A stretch of 64,000 nt of DNA, from positions 3,100,001 to 3,164,000 of the forward strand of contig NZ_JBCJKP010000001.1 of assembly GCF_039503195.1 (NCBI RefSeq), read 5' to 3'. Below the pieces are notes generated by a model that was not told the origin of the DNA, made no database searches, and saw only the letters and a program-made list of their open reading frames with translations. This DNA is from Streptomyces mirabilis. Lineage in GTDB: Bacteria > Actinomycetota > Actinomycetes > Streptomycetales > Streptomycetaceae. Positions 8,025-16,851 of the stretch are shown here, piece by piece; the first letter of the stretch is position 1; every line of letters begins with the position of its first letter. The position numbers were made by a program, and so were the translations under genes.

Positions 8025-8191
8025 GAAGGACGAGCCTACGGGGTCCGATGCCCCGTTATACGCCCGGGGCCCTCGCCTCAGCCGGTCCACGAGCCGTCCT
8101 GGACCGCGTCTCGAAGGTCTGGCGCGCCGAAAAAGCGCCCCCACCCACCCGCACCCGAGCAGCACGCCCGGGGTTCGGCGGCTCCCCCGGC

Positions 8192-9418
8192 TCACTCCCC
8201 GGCAGGGGCATGCTCCGCCGCCGTACGCACATCGATCTCCCGCCAGAACCCTGCCCTGATCGCGTACCGGTCGTGCTCGTCGATCTGGTCGTCCTTGTGG
8301 GCGAGCAGCCCGAAGCGCGCGGCGTAACGCAGCAGCTCGCCGTCCACGCGGTGCGGTACCCGCGGGTACATCGTGGACAGCTTCTGCAGGTGGCTCGGGT
8401 CGGTGAGCCGCTCCATCCAGCGGCGCGCGAAGACCTGCCCCACCTCGTACGGATCGCCGCCGACCGTGGTGATGTCCTCCTCACGGTCGGCCCAGCGCTG
8501 CTCGGCGGAGGTGAGCTGGGCGAGCGTGGGCAGCGCGGCGGCCTCCGTGGACTCCGCCGCGCCCCCGGGGCGTTCGATCCACCCCTTGTCGGACGACCAC
8601 CGCAGCGTCGCGCTCGCGGGGTGCTGGGGGGCCTGGACGCCCGGTGCGCGCAGTGCGGCGAGGTCCTTCGGCGTGGGCACGCCCTTGGGGGCGGGAACCC
8701 GCTCCTCGGCCCCGTTCTGCGACTCGGCGACGGGGCTGTGCTCCGCGGCCTCGGAGGGCCGCTCGGCCGTACCGGCGAGCGAGGAGTCGGGCAGCGGCGC
8801 GGAGAGGATCGCGGCGATCTCGGGGCGCGGCACGGGCTGCGGCGCGCAGATCCCGCCGAGGTCCTTGGCCCGTACGGCCTTGGTGATCCACGCCCGGTCC
8901 AGCACCCGGCGCTCGTCGGCCTCGGCGACCAGGTCCTCGGACTGGTTGTAGTCGCCGTCCGCGGCCTGCACGGCCCACAGGTGTACGGCGACGCCGTGCT
9001 CCTTGGCGGCCATCATGCCCGGCAGCAGGTCCCCGTCGCCGGTCACCAGGACCACGTCGGAGCAGGCGCGGTTGCGAGCCAGCTCGGTCAGCTCGGCGTG
9101 CATGGCGGCGTCGACGCCCTTCTGCGCCCACCGCCCGTCGCTGCGGGTCAGCGCGCCGAGGCGCACCGTGACGCGTGGCATCACGCGCAGCCGGCGGTGC
9201 TCCGGTTGCGGTACGCGGTCGGGGGCGCCGTCGAACCAGTAGATGCGCAGCAGGGGCCGCTCCGTGTCGGACTCGGCGCGCTCGCGCAGGCCCTGGATGA
9301 GGGCGGCGTGGTCGACGGTGATCCGGGATCGCGAAGGCTCCCCGGCGAGGAGACTGGCAGCAGCCCCGAGCAGATACCCGGCGTCCACCAGGACGATGCA
9401 GCGGTCCACGCGGTCCAC
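8192..9418 (-). CDS. NYN-domain (PIN-like) putative RNase
   Basis: The 408-residue protein opens with a NYN/LabA-type nuclease fold. It begins CIVLVDAGYLLGAA (Asp12), then has QKGVDAAMHAELTELA (Asp103) and DVVLVTGDGDLLPGM (Asp128, Asp130): the four acidic residues that bind metal in PIN-like nucleases. Residues about 205-270 form a low-complexity Pro/Ala/Glu linker. Residues about 290-400 form a helical C-terminal module (QRWADREEDI to DQIDEHDRYAIRAGFWREI) of unknown role. Such proteins are candidate single-strand RNA endonucleases, but no substrate is known. It uses a GTG start (9418). The gap to the ABC ATPase gene is 167 bp, so an operon is uncertain. Confidence 0.88.
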   Translation of the reverse strand: MDRVDRCIVLVDAGYLLGAAASLLAGEPSRSRITVDHAALIQGLRERAESDTERPLLRIYWFDGAPDRVPQPEHRRLRVMPRVTVRLGALTRSDGRWAQKGVDAAMHAELTELARNRACSDVVLVTGDGDLLPGMMAAKEHGVAVHLWAVQAADGDYNQSEDLVAEADERRVLDRAWITKAVRAKDLGGICAPQPVPRPEIAAILSAPLPDSSLAGTAERPSEAAEHSPVAESQNGAEERVPAPKGVPTPKDLAALRAPGVQAPQHPASATLRWSSDKGWIERPGGAAESTEAAALPTLAQLTSAEQRWADREEDITTVGGDPYEVGQVFARRWMERLTDPSHLQKLSTMYPRVPHRVDGELLRYAARFGLLAHKDDQIDEHDRYAIRAGFWREIDVRTAAEHAPAGE

Positions 9419-9643
9419 CCTCTTTCCGGTTCCGGGAGGTTTGCTTCGGGCTTGCTTCGAGTCTGCCCGACGGCGCGGAGGTTAACGGCCCGAACTCGAT
9501 CTTCGGCGTGGCGAATCGGGGGATAACGCTCCGACAGGGCTTATTACGCACGGTAATTCTCCGAAATGCACTGCTTGTCAGGCTATGTGAATGTGAATCT
9601 GGATCCGGCCCTGACCCCTAGGGCCCCACAGGAGGCAATCACC

Positions 9644-9820
9644 ATGGCCAAGAACAAGAACCGCAAGCAGGGCGGCCAGCAGGACCGCTCCTCGCAGGCC
9701 GAGCGTGCGCAGGAGCAGGCGCAGCGGTCCTCGACGGAGGCTCACACGCCGATGTCGCAGGCCCAGGGCAGCCCCGCGGACATCGCCCGCAAGCACCAGA
9801 AGCGCTTCGGCCACAACTGA
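9644..9820 (+). CDS. small basic hydrophilic protein of 58 residues
   Basis: The ATG at 9644 is preceded by AGGAGG (9630-9635), an ideal ribosome site. The longer open frame from 9566 includes the ribosome site and is not favoured. The product starts MAKNKNRKQGGQQDRSSQ and ends PADIARKHQKRFGHN. It is rich in Gln, Ser and Lys, lacks any hydrophobic segment, and is likely disordered apart from a helix around AERAQEQAQR. I recall similar MAKNKNRKQ proteins across Streptomyces, all uncharacterised. The basic head and tail suggest nucleic-acid contact, which is inference only. It ends just before a perfect-stem bidirectional terminator shared with dnaE. Confidence 0.8.
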   Translation: MAKNKNRKQGGQQDRSSQAERAQEQAQRSSTEAHTPMSQAQGSPADIARKHQKRFGHN

Positions 9821-9857
9821 GGCCATGCGTAAGGGCTGTCGAAGCCCAGGCACACAC

Positions 9858-9891
9858 CGAGGGGCGCACCCGGAAACGGATGCGCCCCTCG
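9858..9891. terminator. bidirectional terminator between the small ORF and dnaE
   Basis: CGAGGGGCGCA (9858-9868) and TGCGCCCCTCG (9881-9891) form a perfect 11-bp stem with a 12-base loop, located between two convergent genes. Confidence 0.85.
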
Positions 9892-9923
9892 CGTACATCA
9901 TCTGATCCTGTCGGCTGATCCCG

Positions 9924-12900
9924 TCAGCCCGCGAGGCAGGACGGGCCCAGCAGCACCTTCAAGTCGCCGAACAGCGCCGGATCCGGCTTCACCCGGTGCC
10001 GGTCGAGCCGCAGCACGGTGGTCTTGCGCGGGCCCTGGAGCCTGATGCGCACCTCGCTCTCGCCCTTGTGGTGGCTGAGGATCTCGCCGAGGCGGCTCAC
10101 CATCGGCGGGGTGACCTTCAGCGCCGGGATCGTGAGGATCACGGGCGCGTTGGTGCCCGCGTTCGACAGGTCGGGGACCTGAAGCTCCATCGCGACCAGC
10201 CGCGGCACGTCCTCGCGCTTGTCGAGGCGGCCCTTGACGAAGACGACCGCGTCCTCGACGAGTTGGGTCGACACCAGCTGGTACGTCGCCGGGAAGAACA
10301 TGCACTCGATGGAACCGGCCAGGTCCTCCACCGTGGCGATCGCCCAGGCGTTGCCCTGCTTGGTCATCTTGCGCTGGAGGCCCGAGATGATGCCGCCGAT
10401 GGTGACGACCGCGCCGTCCGCGTGCTCACCTCCGGTGAGCTGGGAGATGCCCGCGTCGGCCTTGTCGGACAGCACGTGCTCCAGGCCGAAGAGCGGGTGG
10501 TCGGAGACGTACAGACCGAGCATCTCCCGCTCCTGGGCGAGCAGATAGGCCTTGTCCCACTCGTCGGTGGTGAACTCGACGTCGAGTCCGAAGCCGGGCT
10601 CGCTGGTGTCCTCGTCGCCCATGCCGCCGAAAAGGTCGAACTGACCCTCGGCCTCCTTGCGCTTGACCTGCACCACGTTGTCGATCATCGGCTCGAACTG
10701 CGCGGTGAGGCCCTTGCGGGTGTGCCCCATGGTGTCGAACGCGCCCGCCTTGATCAGCGATTCCGTGGTGCGCTTGTTGCAGGCGACGGCCTCGACCTTG
10801 TCGAGGTAGTCCGGGAAGGAGGCGTACTTCCCCTTGGCCTTGCGGCTCTTGATGATCGACTCGACGACGTTCGTGCCGACGTTGCGGACGGCGGAGAGGC
10901 CGAAGAGGATCACGTCGTCGCCCTGGGCGGCGAAGTTCTGCTCCGACTCGTTGACGTTGGGCGGCAGCACCTTGATGCCCATGCGCCGGCACTCGTTCAG
11001 ATAGATCGCGGACTTGTCCTTGTCGTCCTTGACCGAGGTGAGCAGGCCCGCCATGTACTCGGCGGGGTAGTTCGCCTTCAGGTAGGCGGTCCAGTACGAG
11101 ACCAGTCCGTACGCGGCCGAGTGGGCCTTGTTGAAGGCGTAGCCGGCGAAGGGCACCAGCACGTCCCACAGGGCCTGGATCGCCTCGGCGCTGTAGCCCT
11201 TCTTCTGGGCACCCTCCTGGAAGAGGACGAAGTTCTTGGCCAGCTCGTCGGGCTTCTTCTTGCCCATCACGCGGCGCAGGATGTCGGCCTCGCCGAGCGA
11301 GTACCCGGCGATGATCTGGGCGGCCTTCTGCACCTGCTCCTGGTACACGATCAGGCCGTAGGTGACCGCCAGGACCTCCTGGAGGGGCTCCTCCAGCTCC
11401 TTGTGGATCGGCGTGATCTCCTGCAGGCCGTTCTTGCGGAGCGCGTAGTTCGTGTGGGAGTCCATGCCCATCGGGCCGGGACGGTAGAGCGCCGAGACGG
11501 CGGAGATGTCTTCGAAGTTGTCGGGCTTCATCAGGCGCAGCAGCGAGCGCATGGGGCCGCCGTCGAACTGGAAGACTCCGAGGGTCTCGCCGCGCTGGAG
11601 CAGTTCGAAGGTCGTCGGATCGTCGAGCGGGAGGGCCAGCAGGTCGAGGTCGACGCCCTTGTTGGACTTCACCATCTTGACGGCGTCGTCCATGATCGTC
11701 AGGTTGCGCAGGCCGAGGAAGTCCATCTTCAGCAGGCCGAGCGACTCGCACTGCGGGTAGTCCCACTGCGTGATGGTCACCCCGTCGGTGTGCCGCACCC
11801 AGACCGGGGCGTGGTCGACGATGGGCTCGCTGGACATGATCACACCGGCGGCGTGCACGCCCATCTGCCGGACCAGGCCCTCGACGCCCTTGGCGGTGTC
11901 GATGACCTTCTTCACGTCCGGCTCGTTCTCGTACATCGCGCGGATCTCGCCGGCCTCGCTGTAGCGCGGGTGCGAGGAGTCGGTGATGCCGCTGAGGTCG
12001 ATGCCCTTGCCGAGAACGTCGGCGGGCATCGCCTTGGTGAGGCGGTCGCCCATGGCGTACGGGTAGCCCAGGACGCGCGCGGAGTCCTTGATGGCGTTCT
12101 TCGCCTTGATCTTTCCGTAGGTGCCGATCATGGCGACCTTGTCGGCGCCGTACTTCTCGGTCACGTACCTGATCACCTCGACGCGCCTGCGCTCGTCGAA
12201 GTCGATGTCGACGTCGGGCATGGAGACACGCTCGGGGTTCAGGAACCGCTCGAAGATCAGACCGTGCGGGATCGGGTCGAGGTCGGTGATGCCCATGGCG
12301 TACGCGACGATCGAACCGGCCGCCGAGCCACGGCCCGGGCCCACGGCGATGCCCTGCTTCTTGGCCCACATGATGAAGTCGGCGACGACGAGGAAGTACC
12401 CCGGGAACCCCATCTGGATGATGACGTCCATCTCGTACTCGGCCTGCTTCTGGCGGTCCTCGGGGACGCCGCCGGGGAAGCGGCGCTCCATGCCGAGGCG
12501 CACCTCCTCCTGGAACCAGGTGACCTCGGTGTACCCCTCGGGGATGTCGAACTTCGGCATGAGGTTCTTCGCCTCGAACATGCCGGCGGTGTCGATCTGC
12601 TCGGCCACGAGGAGGGTGTTGGCGCAGCCCTGCTGCCAGGCGTCCGAGGAGTCGACGGCGTACATCTCGTCCGTGGACTTCAGGTAGTAGCCGGTGCCGT
12701 CGAAGCGGAAGCGGTCCGGGTCGGAGAGGTTCTTGCCGGTCTGGATGCACAGCAGGGCGTCGTGGGCGGTCGCCTCGTGCGCGTACGTGTAGTGCGAGTC
12801 GTTCGTCACCAGGGGCGGGATGCCGAGCTTCTTGCCGATCTCCAGGAGTCCGTCACGGACCCGGCGCTCGATCTCGATGCCGTGGTCCATCAGCTCCAGG

Positions 12901-13463
12901 AAGTAGCGGTCCTTGCCGAAGATGTCCTGGTACTCGGCGGCCGACTTCAGGGCCTCGTCGTACTGGCCGAGGCGCAGGCGGGTCTGGAGCTCGCCGGAGG
13001 GGCAGCCGGTGGAGGCGATGAGCCCCTCGGACCACTGGGAGATGGTCTCCTTGTCCATCCGGGGCCACTTCTGGAGCCAGCCCTCGGCGTACGCGTCCGA
13101 GGAGAGCTTGAAGAGGTTGTGCAGGCCGGTCCGGTTCGCCGCCCAGATCGTCTTGTGCGTGTAACCACCCGAACCGGACACGTCGTCGCGCTTCTGGTGC
13201 GGCTGGCCCCACTGGATCTTGCGCTTGTTGCGCCGGGACTCCGGGGCGACGTACGCCTCGATGCCGATGATCGGTGTGACGCCCGCCTTCTTCGCCGTGT
13301 GGAAGAAGTCGTAGGCCCCGTGAAGGTTGCCATGGTCACTCATGGCGATGTGCGTCATGCCCATCTCATTGCAGGCGTTGAACATGTCCTTGAGCCGCGC
13401 GGCACCGTCCAGCAGCGAGTACTGGGTGTGGACGTGCAGGTGCGTGAACGGCGGCTTTGACAC
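9924..13463 (-). CDS. dnaE: DNA polymerase III alpha subunit
   Basis: DnaE1 is the catalytic subunit of the replicative DNA polymerase. The GTG at 13463 (SKPPFTHLHVHTQYSLLDG) follows GGAGG by 8 bases and gives 1179 residues. The frame extends eight codons further to an ATG at 13487, but that would include the ribosome site. An N-terminal PHP domain (HLHVHTQYS, MSDHGNLHG) is followed by the polymerase core. There the GPGRGSAAGSIV loop and MPDVDIDFDERRR (catalytic aspartates near residues 415-420) are intact. An HhH region and a C-terminal OB domain (NAWAIATVEDLAGSIECMFF) follow. It is leftward and flanked by a shared terminator downstream and a 269-bp promoter region upstream. Confidence 0.98.
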   Translation of the reverse strand: MSKPPFTHLHVHTQYSLLDGAARLKDMFNACNEMGMTHIAMSDHGNLHGAYDFFHTAKKAGVTPIIGIEAYVAPESRRNKRKIQWGQPHQKRDDVSGSGGYTHKTIWAANRTGLHNLFKLSSDAYAEGWLQKWPRMDKETISQWSEGLIASTGCPSGELQTRLRLGQYDEALKSAAEYQDIFGKDRYFLELMDHGIEIERRVRDGLLEIGKKLGIPPLVTNDSHYTYAHEATAHDALLCIQTGKNLSDPDRFRFDGTGYYLKSTDEMYAVDSSDAWQQGCANTLLVAEQIDTAGMFEAKNLMPKFDIPEGYTEVTWFQEEVRLGMERRFPGGVPEDRQKQAEYEMDVIIQMGFPGYFLVVADFIMWAKKQGIAVGPGRGSAAGSIVAYAMGITDLDPIPHGLIFERFLNPERVSMPDVDIDFDERRRVEVIRYVTEKYGADKVAMIGTYGKIKAKNAIKDSARVLGYPYAMGDRLTKAMPADVLGKGIDLSGITDSSHPRYSEAGEIRAMYENEPDVKKVIDTAKGVEGLVRQMGVHAAGVIMSSEPIVDHAPVWVRHTDGVTITQWDYPQCESLGLLKMDFLGLRNLTIMDDAVKMVKSNKGVDLDLLALPLDDPTTFELLQRGETLGVFQFDGGPMRSLLRLMKPDNFEDISAVSALYRPGPMGMDSHTNYALRKNGLQEITPIHKELEEPLQEVLAVTYGLIVYQEQVQKAAQIIAGYSLGEADILRRVMGKKKPDELAKNFVLFQEGAQKKGYSAEAIQALWDVLVPFAGYAFNKAHSAAYGLVSYWTAYLKANYPAEYMAGLLTSVKDDKDKSAIYLNECRRMGIKVLPPNVNESEQNFAAQGDDVILFGLSAVRNVGTNVVESIIKSRKAKGKYASFPDYLDKVEAVACNKRTTESLIKAGAFDTMGHTRKGLTAQFEPMIDNVVQVKRKEAEGQFDLFGGMGDEDTSEPGFGLDVEFTTDEWDKAYLLAQEREMLGLYVSDHPLFGLEHVLSDKADAGISQLTGGEHADGAVVTIGGIISGLQRKMTKQGNAWAIATVEDLAGSIECMFFPATYQLVSTQLVEDAVVFVKGRLDKREDVPRLVAMELQVPDLSNAGTNAPVILTIPALKVTPPMVSRLGEILSHHKGESEVRIRLQGPRKTTVLRLDRHRVKPDPALFGDLKVLLGPSCLAG

Positions 13464-13732
13464 GGCTTCGGCCTCCAAGGAGAACAATCGTCGACAGGCT
13501 GCGGACAGTCTGGGGGACAGCGTCGAAGTCTATGACGCGCCACTGACACTCCGCGGCCGATCACCCGTACCTTCATCCGGGGCGCGGGGCACGCGCGCGT
13601 ACCGTTCGTCCCCGGCGCGCGGGCACTCCCGCGTACCGTCGTCCGTTGGGAGAGGACGGAAGCAACCGTCCCGGCGGACGGACACGTCCTTCCCCCATGT
13701 CAAGCACCACCTGCACCAGGAGGCACCCAGCG

Positions 13733-15076
13733 ATGTCGGTCCCGCAGCTCAGCGCCGAGCAACGCGGCGAGCAGATCCTCGCCGTCTTCGACACCGCCTT
13801 CGGCGAGCTCCTGGCCGCCGACCCGGCCGCGTTCCGCGTCAAGTTCCGCAAGATGGCGGCCTCCGCCTTCGCGTTCTACCGGGGCACGGCGGGTCTCTTC
13901 TACCACGACCTCACCGCGGAGATCGGGTTCGGGCCGAGGCGCGGCGGACCATACCTGGACGAGCGCACCTCCCGCGTGTGGATCCACGGCGACCTGCACG
14001 CCGAGAACTTCGGCACGTACATGGACGCCAACGGCCGCCTGATCTTCAACGTGAACGACTTCGACGAGGCGTACGTCGGCCCCTTCACCTGGGACCTCAA
14101 GCGATTCGCCGCCTCCGTGGCCCTCATCGGGTACGCGAAGGCGCTCAGTGACGACCAGATCACCGAGCTGGTCAAGGTGTACGCGGCGGCCTACCGCGAG
14201 CGCATCCACGCCCTGGCCACCGGCGCCAAGAGCGACGAGGTGCCGCCCTTCACCCTGGACACGGCCGAGGGCCCGCTCCTGGACGCGCTGCGTGACGCCC
14301 GCTCGCTGACCCGCTTCGGGCTGCTCGACTCGATGACCGAGATCCGCGACTTCGAGCGCCGCTTCGCGCCCGGCGGCGGCTCCATCGAGCTCGACGCGGC
14401 CACCCGCTACAAGGTGCTCGCGGCCTTCGACGGCTACCTGGAGACGCTCCCCGAGTCCTCCCTGGCCCGCCCGGACTCCTACCGGGTGAAGGACGTCGTC
14501 GGCCGCCGCGGCATCGGCATCGGCTCCGCCGGGCTGCCTTCGTACAACATCCTTCTGGAGGGCAACAGCGACGCCCTGGAGAACGATGTCGTGATCTACA
14601 TCAAGCAGGCCCAGACCCCGGCCGTCTCCCGGCACATCACGGACTCCTCGATCCGCGAGTACTTCCAGCATGAGGGCCACCGCACGGTGATCTCCCAGCG
14701 CGCCCTGCAGGCGCACGCCGACCCGTGGCTGGGCTGGACCGAGCTGGACGGCGCCGGCCAACTGGTCGCCGAGGTCTCGCCGTACGCGGTGGACCTGGAC
14801 TGGGGCGACATCGACGACCCGGAGGAGATCGCCTCGGTCGTCGCCGACCTCGGCCGGGCCACGGCCACCATGCACGCCGCGGCCGACGACGAGAGCGGCC
14901 ACTCGGAGCTGGTCCCGTTCTCCACCGAGCGGGCCATCGACGCGGCGATCGCCGCCGACGAGGACGGCTTCTCGGACCTCCTGGTGGACTTCGCGCACAG
15001 CTACGGCGCACGCGCGCGTGCCGACCACCAGATCTTCGTCGACCTGTTCCGCAACGGCCGGATCCCGGGCCTGTAG
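13733..15076 (+). CDS. DUF2252 family protein (kinase-like fold)
   Basis: The ATG at 13733 follows CAGGAGGCA and gives 447 residues, typical of DUF2252. Signature segments are RVWIHGDLHAENFGTYMD, resembling the catalytic HGDxHxxN loop of aminoglycoside-phosphotransferase-like kinases, and FNVNDFDEAYVGPFTWDLKR, resembling the metal-binding NDFD motif. Both are intact, so a phosphotransfer activity is plausible though unproven for the family. Later segments VKDVVGRRGIGIGSAGLPSY and the helical C-terminus complete the usual length. It is transcribed divergently from dnaE across a 269-bp spacer (13464-13732) that contains two imperfect copies of a CGCGTACCGT-CGTCC motif. No membrane segment is present. 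Confidence 0.85.
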   Translation: MSVPQLSAEQRGEQILAVFDTAFGELLAADPAAFRVKFRKMAASAFAFYRGTAGLFYHDLTAEIGFGPRRGGPYLDERTSRVWIHGDLHAENFGTYMDANGRLIFNVNDFDEAYVGPFTWDLKRFAASVALIGYAKALSDDQITELVKVYAAAYRERIHALATGAKSDEVPPFTLDTAEGPLLDALRDARSLTRFGLLDSMTEIRDFERRFAPGGGSIELDAATRYKVLAAFDGYLETLPESSLARPDSYRVKDVVGRRGIGIGSAGLPSYNILLEGNSDALENDVVIYIKQAQTPAVSRHITDSSIREYFQHEGHRTVISQRALQAHADPWLGWTELDGAGQLVAEVSPYAVDLDWGDIDDPEEIASVVADLGRATATMHAAADDESGHSELVPFSTERAIDAAIAADEDGFSDLLVDFAHSYGARARADHQIFVDLFRNGRIPGL

Positions 15077-15101
15077 GCACCCCGGACGACGTACCCACAA
15101 C

Positions 15102-15146
15102 GCTCCCGTAACACATAGGAACCCTTTAGGGGGCCCTTACGGGAGC
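15102..15146. terminator. hairpin after the DUF2252 gene
   Basis: GCTCCCGTAA (15102-15111) pairs with TTACGGGAGC (15137-15146). The 25-base loop contains a further small stem (CCCTTTAGGG). It lies 26 bp after the DUF2252 stop and 23 bp before the next start. It could terminate the first transcript or form part of the leader of the next. Confidence 0.6.
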
Positions 15147-15168
15147 ACGTGGGACACTCGGCTCCGCT

Positions 15169-15855
15169 ATGGACATACCCGGGACCCAGCTCAGAGCCGT
15201 GCGCGCGGCACTGTTCACGGCTGTCGTCGTGACGCTCTCCACCGCGTCGCACGTACTGCTGTCCCGTGTCCCGCTGCCGCTGGGCACCATGGCGGCGATC
15301 GCCGCGGCCGTCTTCGTCATCGCGTACGCGCTGGCGGGCCGCGAGCGCGGCTTCGGCCGGATCGCCGCCCTGCTCATCCCGCTGGAGCTGACCGCCGACA
15401 CCGTGTTCACCACGGGCCAGCACGTCTGTTACGGCAGGGCGGGCGGCCCCGTCGCGGGCCCGCTGCGCTCGGTCGGCTTCGACGTGCTGTGCGGCGGCGG
15501 CAGCGTGGGCACCCCGCTGGCCCACGTGACCGGCGGCAGCGGCGACCGTGCCGCCACCCTGCTCGCGCAGACCGACCCGGCCGCCGCCTGGCTGCTGCTC
15601 GCCGCCCATGTCAGCGTCGGGCTGCTCGCGTCCGCCTGGCTGCGCCGCGGCGACCGCGCCCTGGACCAGGTGCTGCGCGCTGTGGCCGCGGCCACCTTCC
15701 GGCCCCTGCTGATCGCGGTCGCCGCGGTGACCGTACGGCTCGCCCCGGTACGCCGGCTGCCGCGCCCCGCGCGCCGGAGCGCGGGCGCCCGCACCCGCCT
15801 GTTCGTGCACTCCCTGGGACGGCGTGGACCGCCGCTCTCGGCCGCTTTCGCCTGA
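15169..15855 (+). CDS. integral membrane protein, function unknown (possible partner of the DsbA-like gene)
   Basis: The 228-residue product begins MDIPGTQLRAVRAALFTAVV. It has three or four hydrophobic stretches: LFTAVVVTLSTASHVLLSR, TMAAIAAAVFVIAYALAG, AAWLLLAAHVSVGLLASAWL and ATFRPLLIAVAAVTVRL. The C-terminal tail is basic, Arg/Pro-rich and presumably cytoplasmic. His-28 and a GQHVCYG segment face the periplasmic side in a simple model, which resembles small copper or redox membrane proteins, but no family motif is decisive. It ends 94 bp before a DsbA-like thioredoxin on the same strand, so a shared envelope redox role is possible. I do not recognise a named family with certainty. Confidence 0.7.
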   Translation: MDIPGTQLRAVRAALFTAVVVTLSTASHVLLSRVPLPLGTMAAIAAAVFVIAYALAGRERGFGRIAALLIPLELTADTVFTTGQHVCYGRAGGPVAGPLRSVGFDVLCGGGSVGTPLAHVTGGSGDRAATLLAQTDPAAAWLLLAAHVSVGLLASAWLRRGDRALDQVLRAVAAATFRPLLIAVAAVTVRLAPVRRLPRPARRSAGARTRLFVHSLGRRGPPLSAAFA

Positions 15856-15949
15856 GCCATCGCTTCTGCGCGACAGCCCTTGAGCACCGGCAGTCCCCCA
15901 TACGTATTCCGCGTACGACGTGTACGCGTCCCCCATGGAGATCACCCAC

Positions 15950-16759
15950 ATGAGCAAGCGAAACAGCCAGGCGGCGAAGACGGCGGCCCGCGAGAAGCTG
16001 CGCCTCGAGCGCGAGCGCCAGGCCAAGCGCGACAAGGTCAAGCGCCAGGCCATCGTGGCCGGCTCCATCGTCGCCGTCCTCGCGATAGCCGGCGGCGTCG
16101 GCTACGCGGTCGTGCAGAACAACAAGCCGAGCTACTGGGCGGGCCTGAAGGACGCCAAGGTCGTCGCCCCGGCCAACACCACCGGCACCAAGGGCACCAC
16201 CGTCGTCATCGGCAAGAGCACCGCCAGGAAGACCCTCAAGATCTACGAGGACCCGCGCTGCCCGGTCTGCGCCCAGTTCGAGCAGACCGTCGGCTCGACC
16301 GTGAAGAAGGACATCGACGACGGCACGTTCAAGTTCCAGTACGTCGGCGCCACGTTCATCGACGACAAGGACAACGGCCAGGGCTCCAAGAACGCGCTGA
16401 GCGCCCTGGGCGCCGCGCTGAACGTCAGTTCCGAGGCGTTCCTCGAGTACAAGACCGCGCTGTACTCGACGAAGTGGCACCCGGACGAGACGACCGACAA
16501 GTTCAAGGACGACGCCTACCTCCTCAAGGTCGCCGACACCGTTCCCGCGTTGAAGGGCAACACCGCGTTCCAGAACGCGGTGAAGAAGGGCACCTACGAC
16601 GCCTGGGCGATGGCCATGTCGAAGACCTTCGACGACAACAAGGAGGGCGTGACCGGCACCCCGGGCTTCGTCATGGACGGCAAGCAGCTCAACGGCGGCA
16701 CCCCGCTCCTGACGGTGGCCGACTTCGACAAGGTGGTGGACGCGGCTCTCAAGGGCTGA
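15950..16759 (+). CDS. membrane-anchored DsbA-like thioredoxin-fold protein
   Basis: The ATG at 15950 gives 269 residues. An in-frame ATG ten codons upstream is less likely because the conserved MSKRNSQAAK start follows a GGAG. A lysine/arginine-rich cytoplasmic N-terminus (1-33) is followed by one membrane span (IVAGSIVAVLAIAGGVGYAV, 36-55). The extracytoplasmic thioredoxin domain has active-site CPVC (Cys104-Cys107) in YEDPRCPVCAQFE and the cis-Pro loop in GVTGTPGFVMDG. This is the MdbA/DsbA-type arrangement of actinobacteria, implying oxidation or isomerisation of disulfides in exported proteins. The neighbouring membrane protein (15169) may recycle it. A stem-loop terminator follows at 16790-16820. 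Confidence 0.92.
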   Translation: MSKRNSQAAKTAAREKLRLERERQAKRDKVKRQAIVAGSIVAVLAIAGGVGYAVVQNNKPSYWAGLKDAKVVAPANTTGTKGTTVVIGKSTARKTLKIYEDPRCPVCAQFEQTVGSTVKKDIDDGTFKFQYVGATFIDDKDNGQGSKNALSALGAALNVSSEAFLEYKTALYSTKWHPDETTDKFKDDAYLLKVADTVPALKGNTAFQNAVKKGTYDAWAMAMSKTFDDNKEGVTGTPGFVMDGKQLNGGTPLLTVADFDKVVDAALKG

Positions 16760-16789
16760 CGCCGACGGGGAATCCGGCCTCCGCGTGAA

Positions 16790-16820
16790 GAGTGGGCGAA
16801 CTTTCGAGGTTCGCCCGCTC
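16790..16820. terminator. terminator after the DsbA-like gene
   Basis: GAGTGGGCGAAC (16790-16801) pairs with GTTCGCCCGCTC (16809-16820) with a 7-base loop and one G-T wobble. It is located between the DsbA-like stop and the phoD start. Confidence 0.75.
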
Positions 16821-16851
16821 TCGCACGTACCGATCAGTAACCTGTTCGGTC

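Noticed and set aside
9996..13460. A 1154-codon open frame antisense to dnaE
   Set aside because: It is the mirror of dnaE codon bias (long antisense frames are expected at this GC content) and contains no domain or initiation signal.
16809..16851. GTTCGCC and GTTCGGT upstream of phoD as a PHO box
   Set aside because: The two are 35 bp apart and part of the first lies in the terminator stem. PHO boxes are 11-bp direct repeats of GTTCACC-like units, which are not seen.
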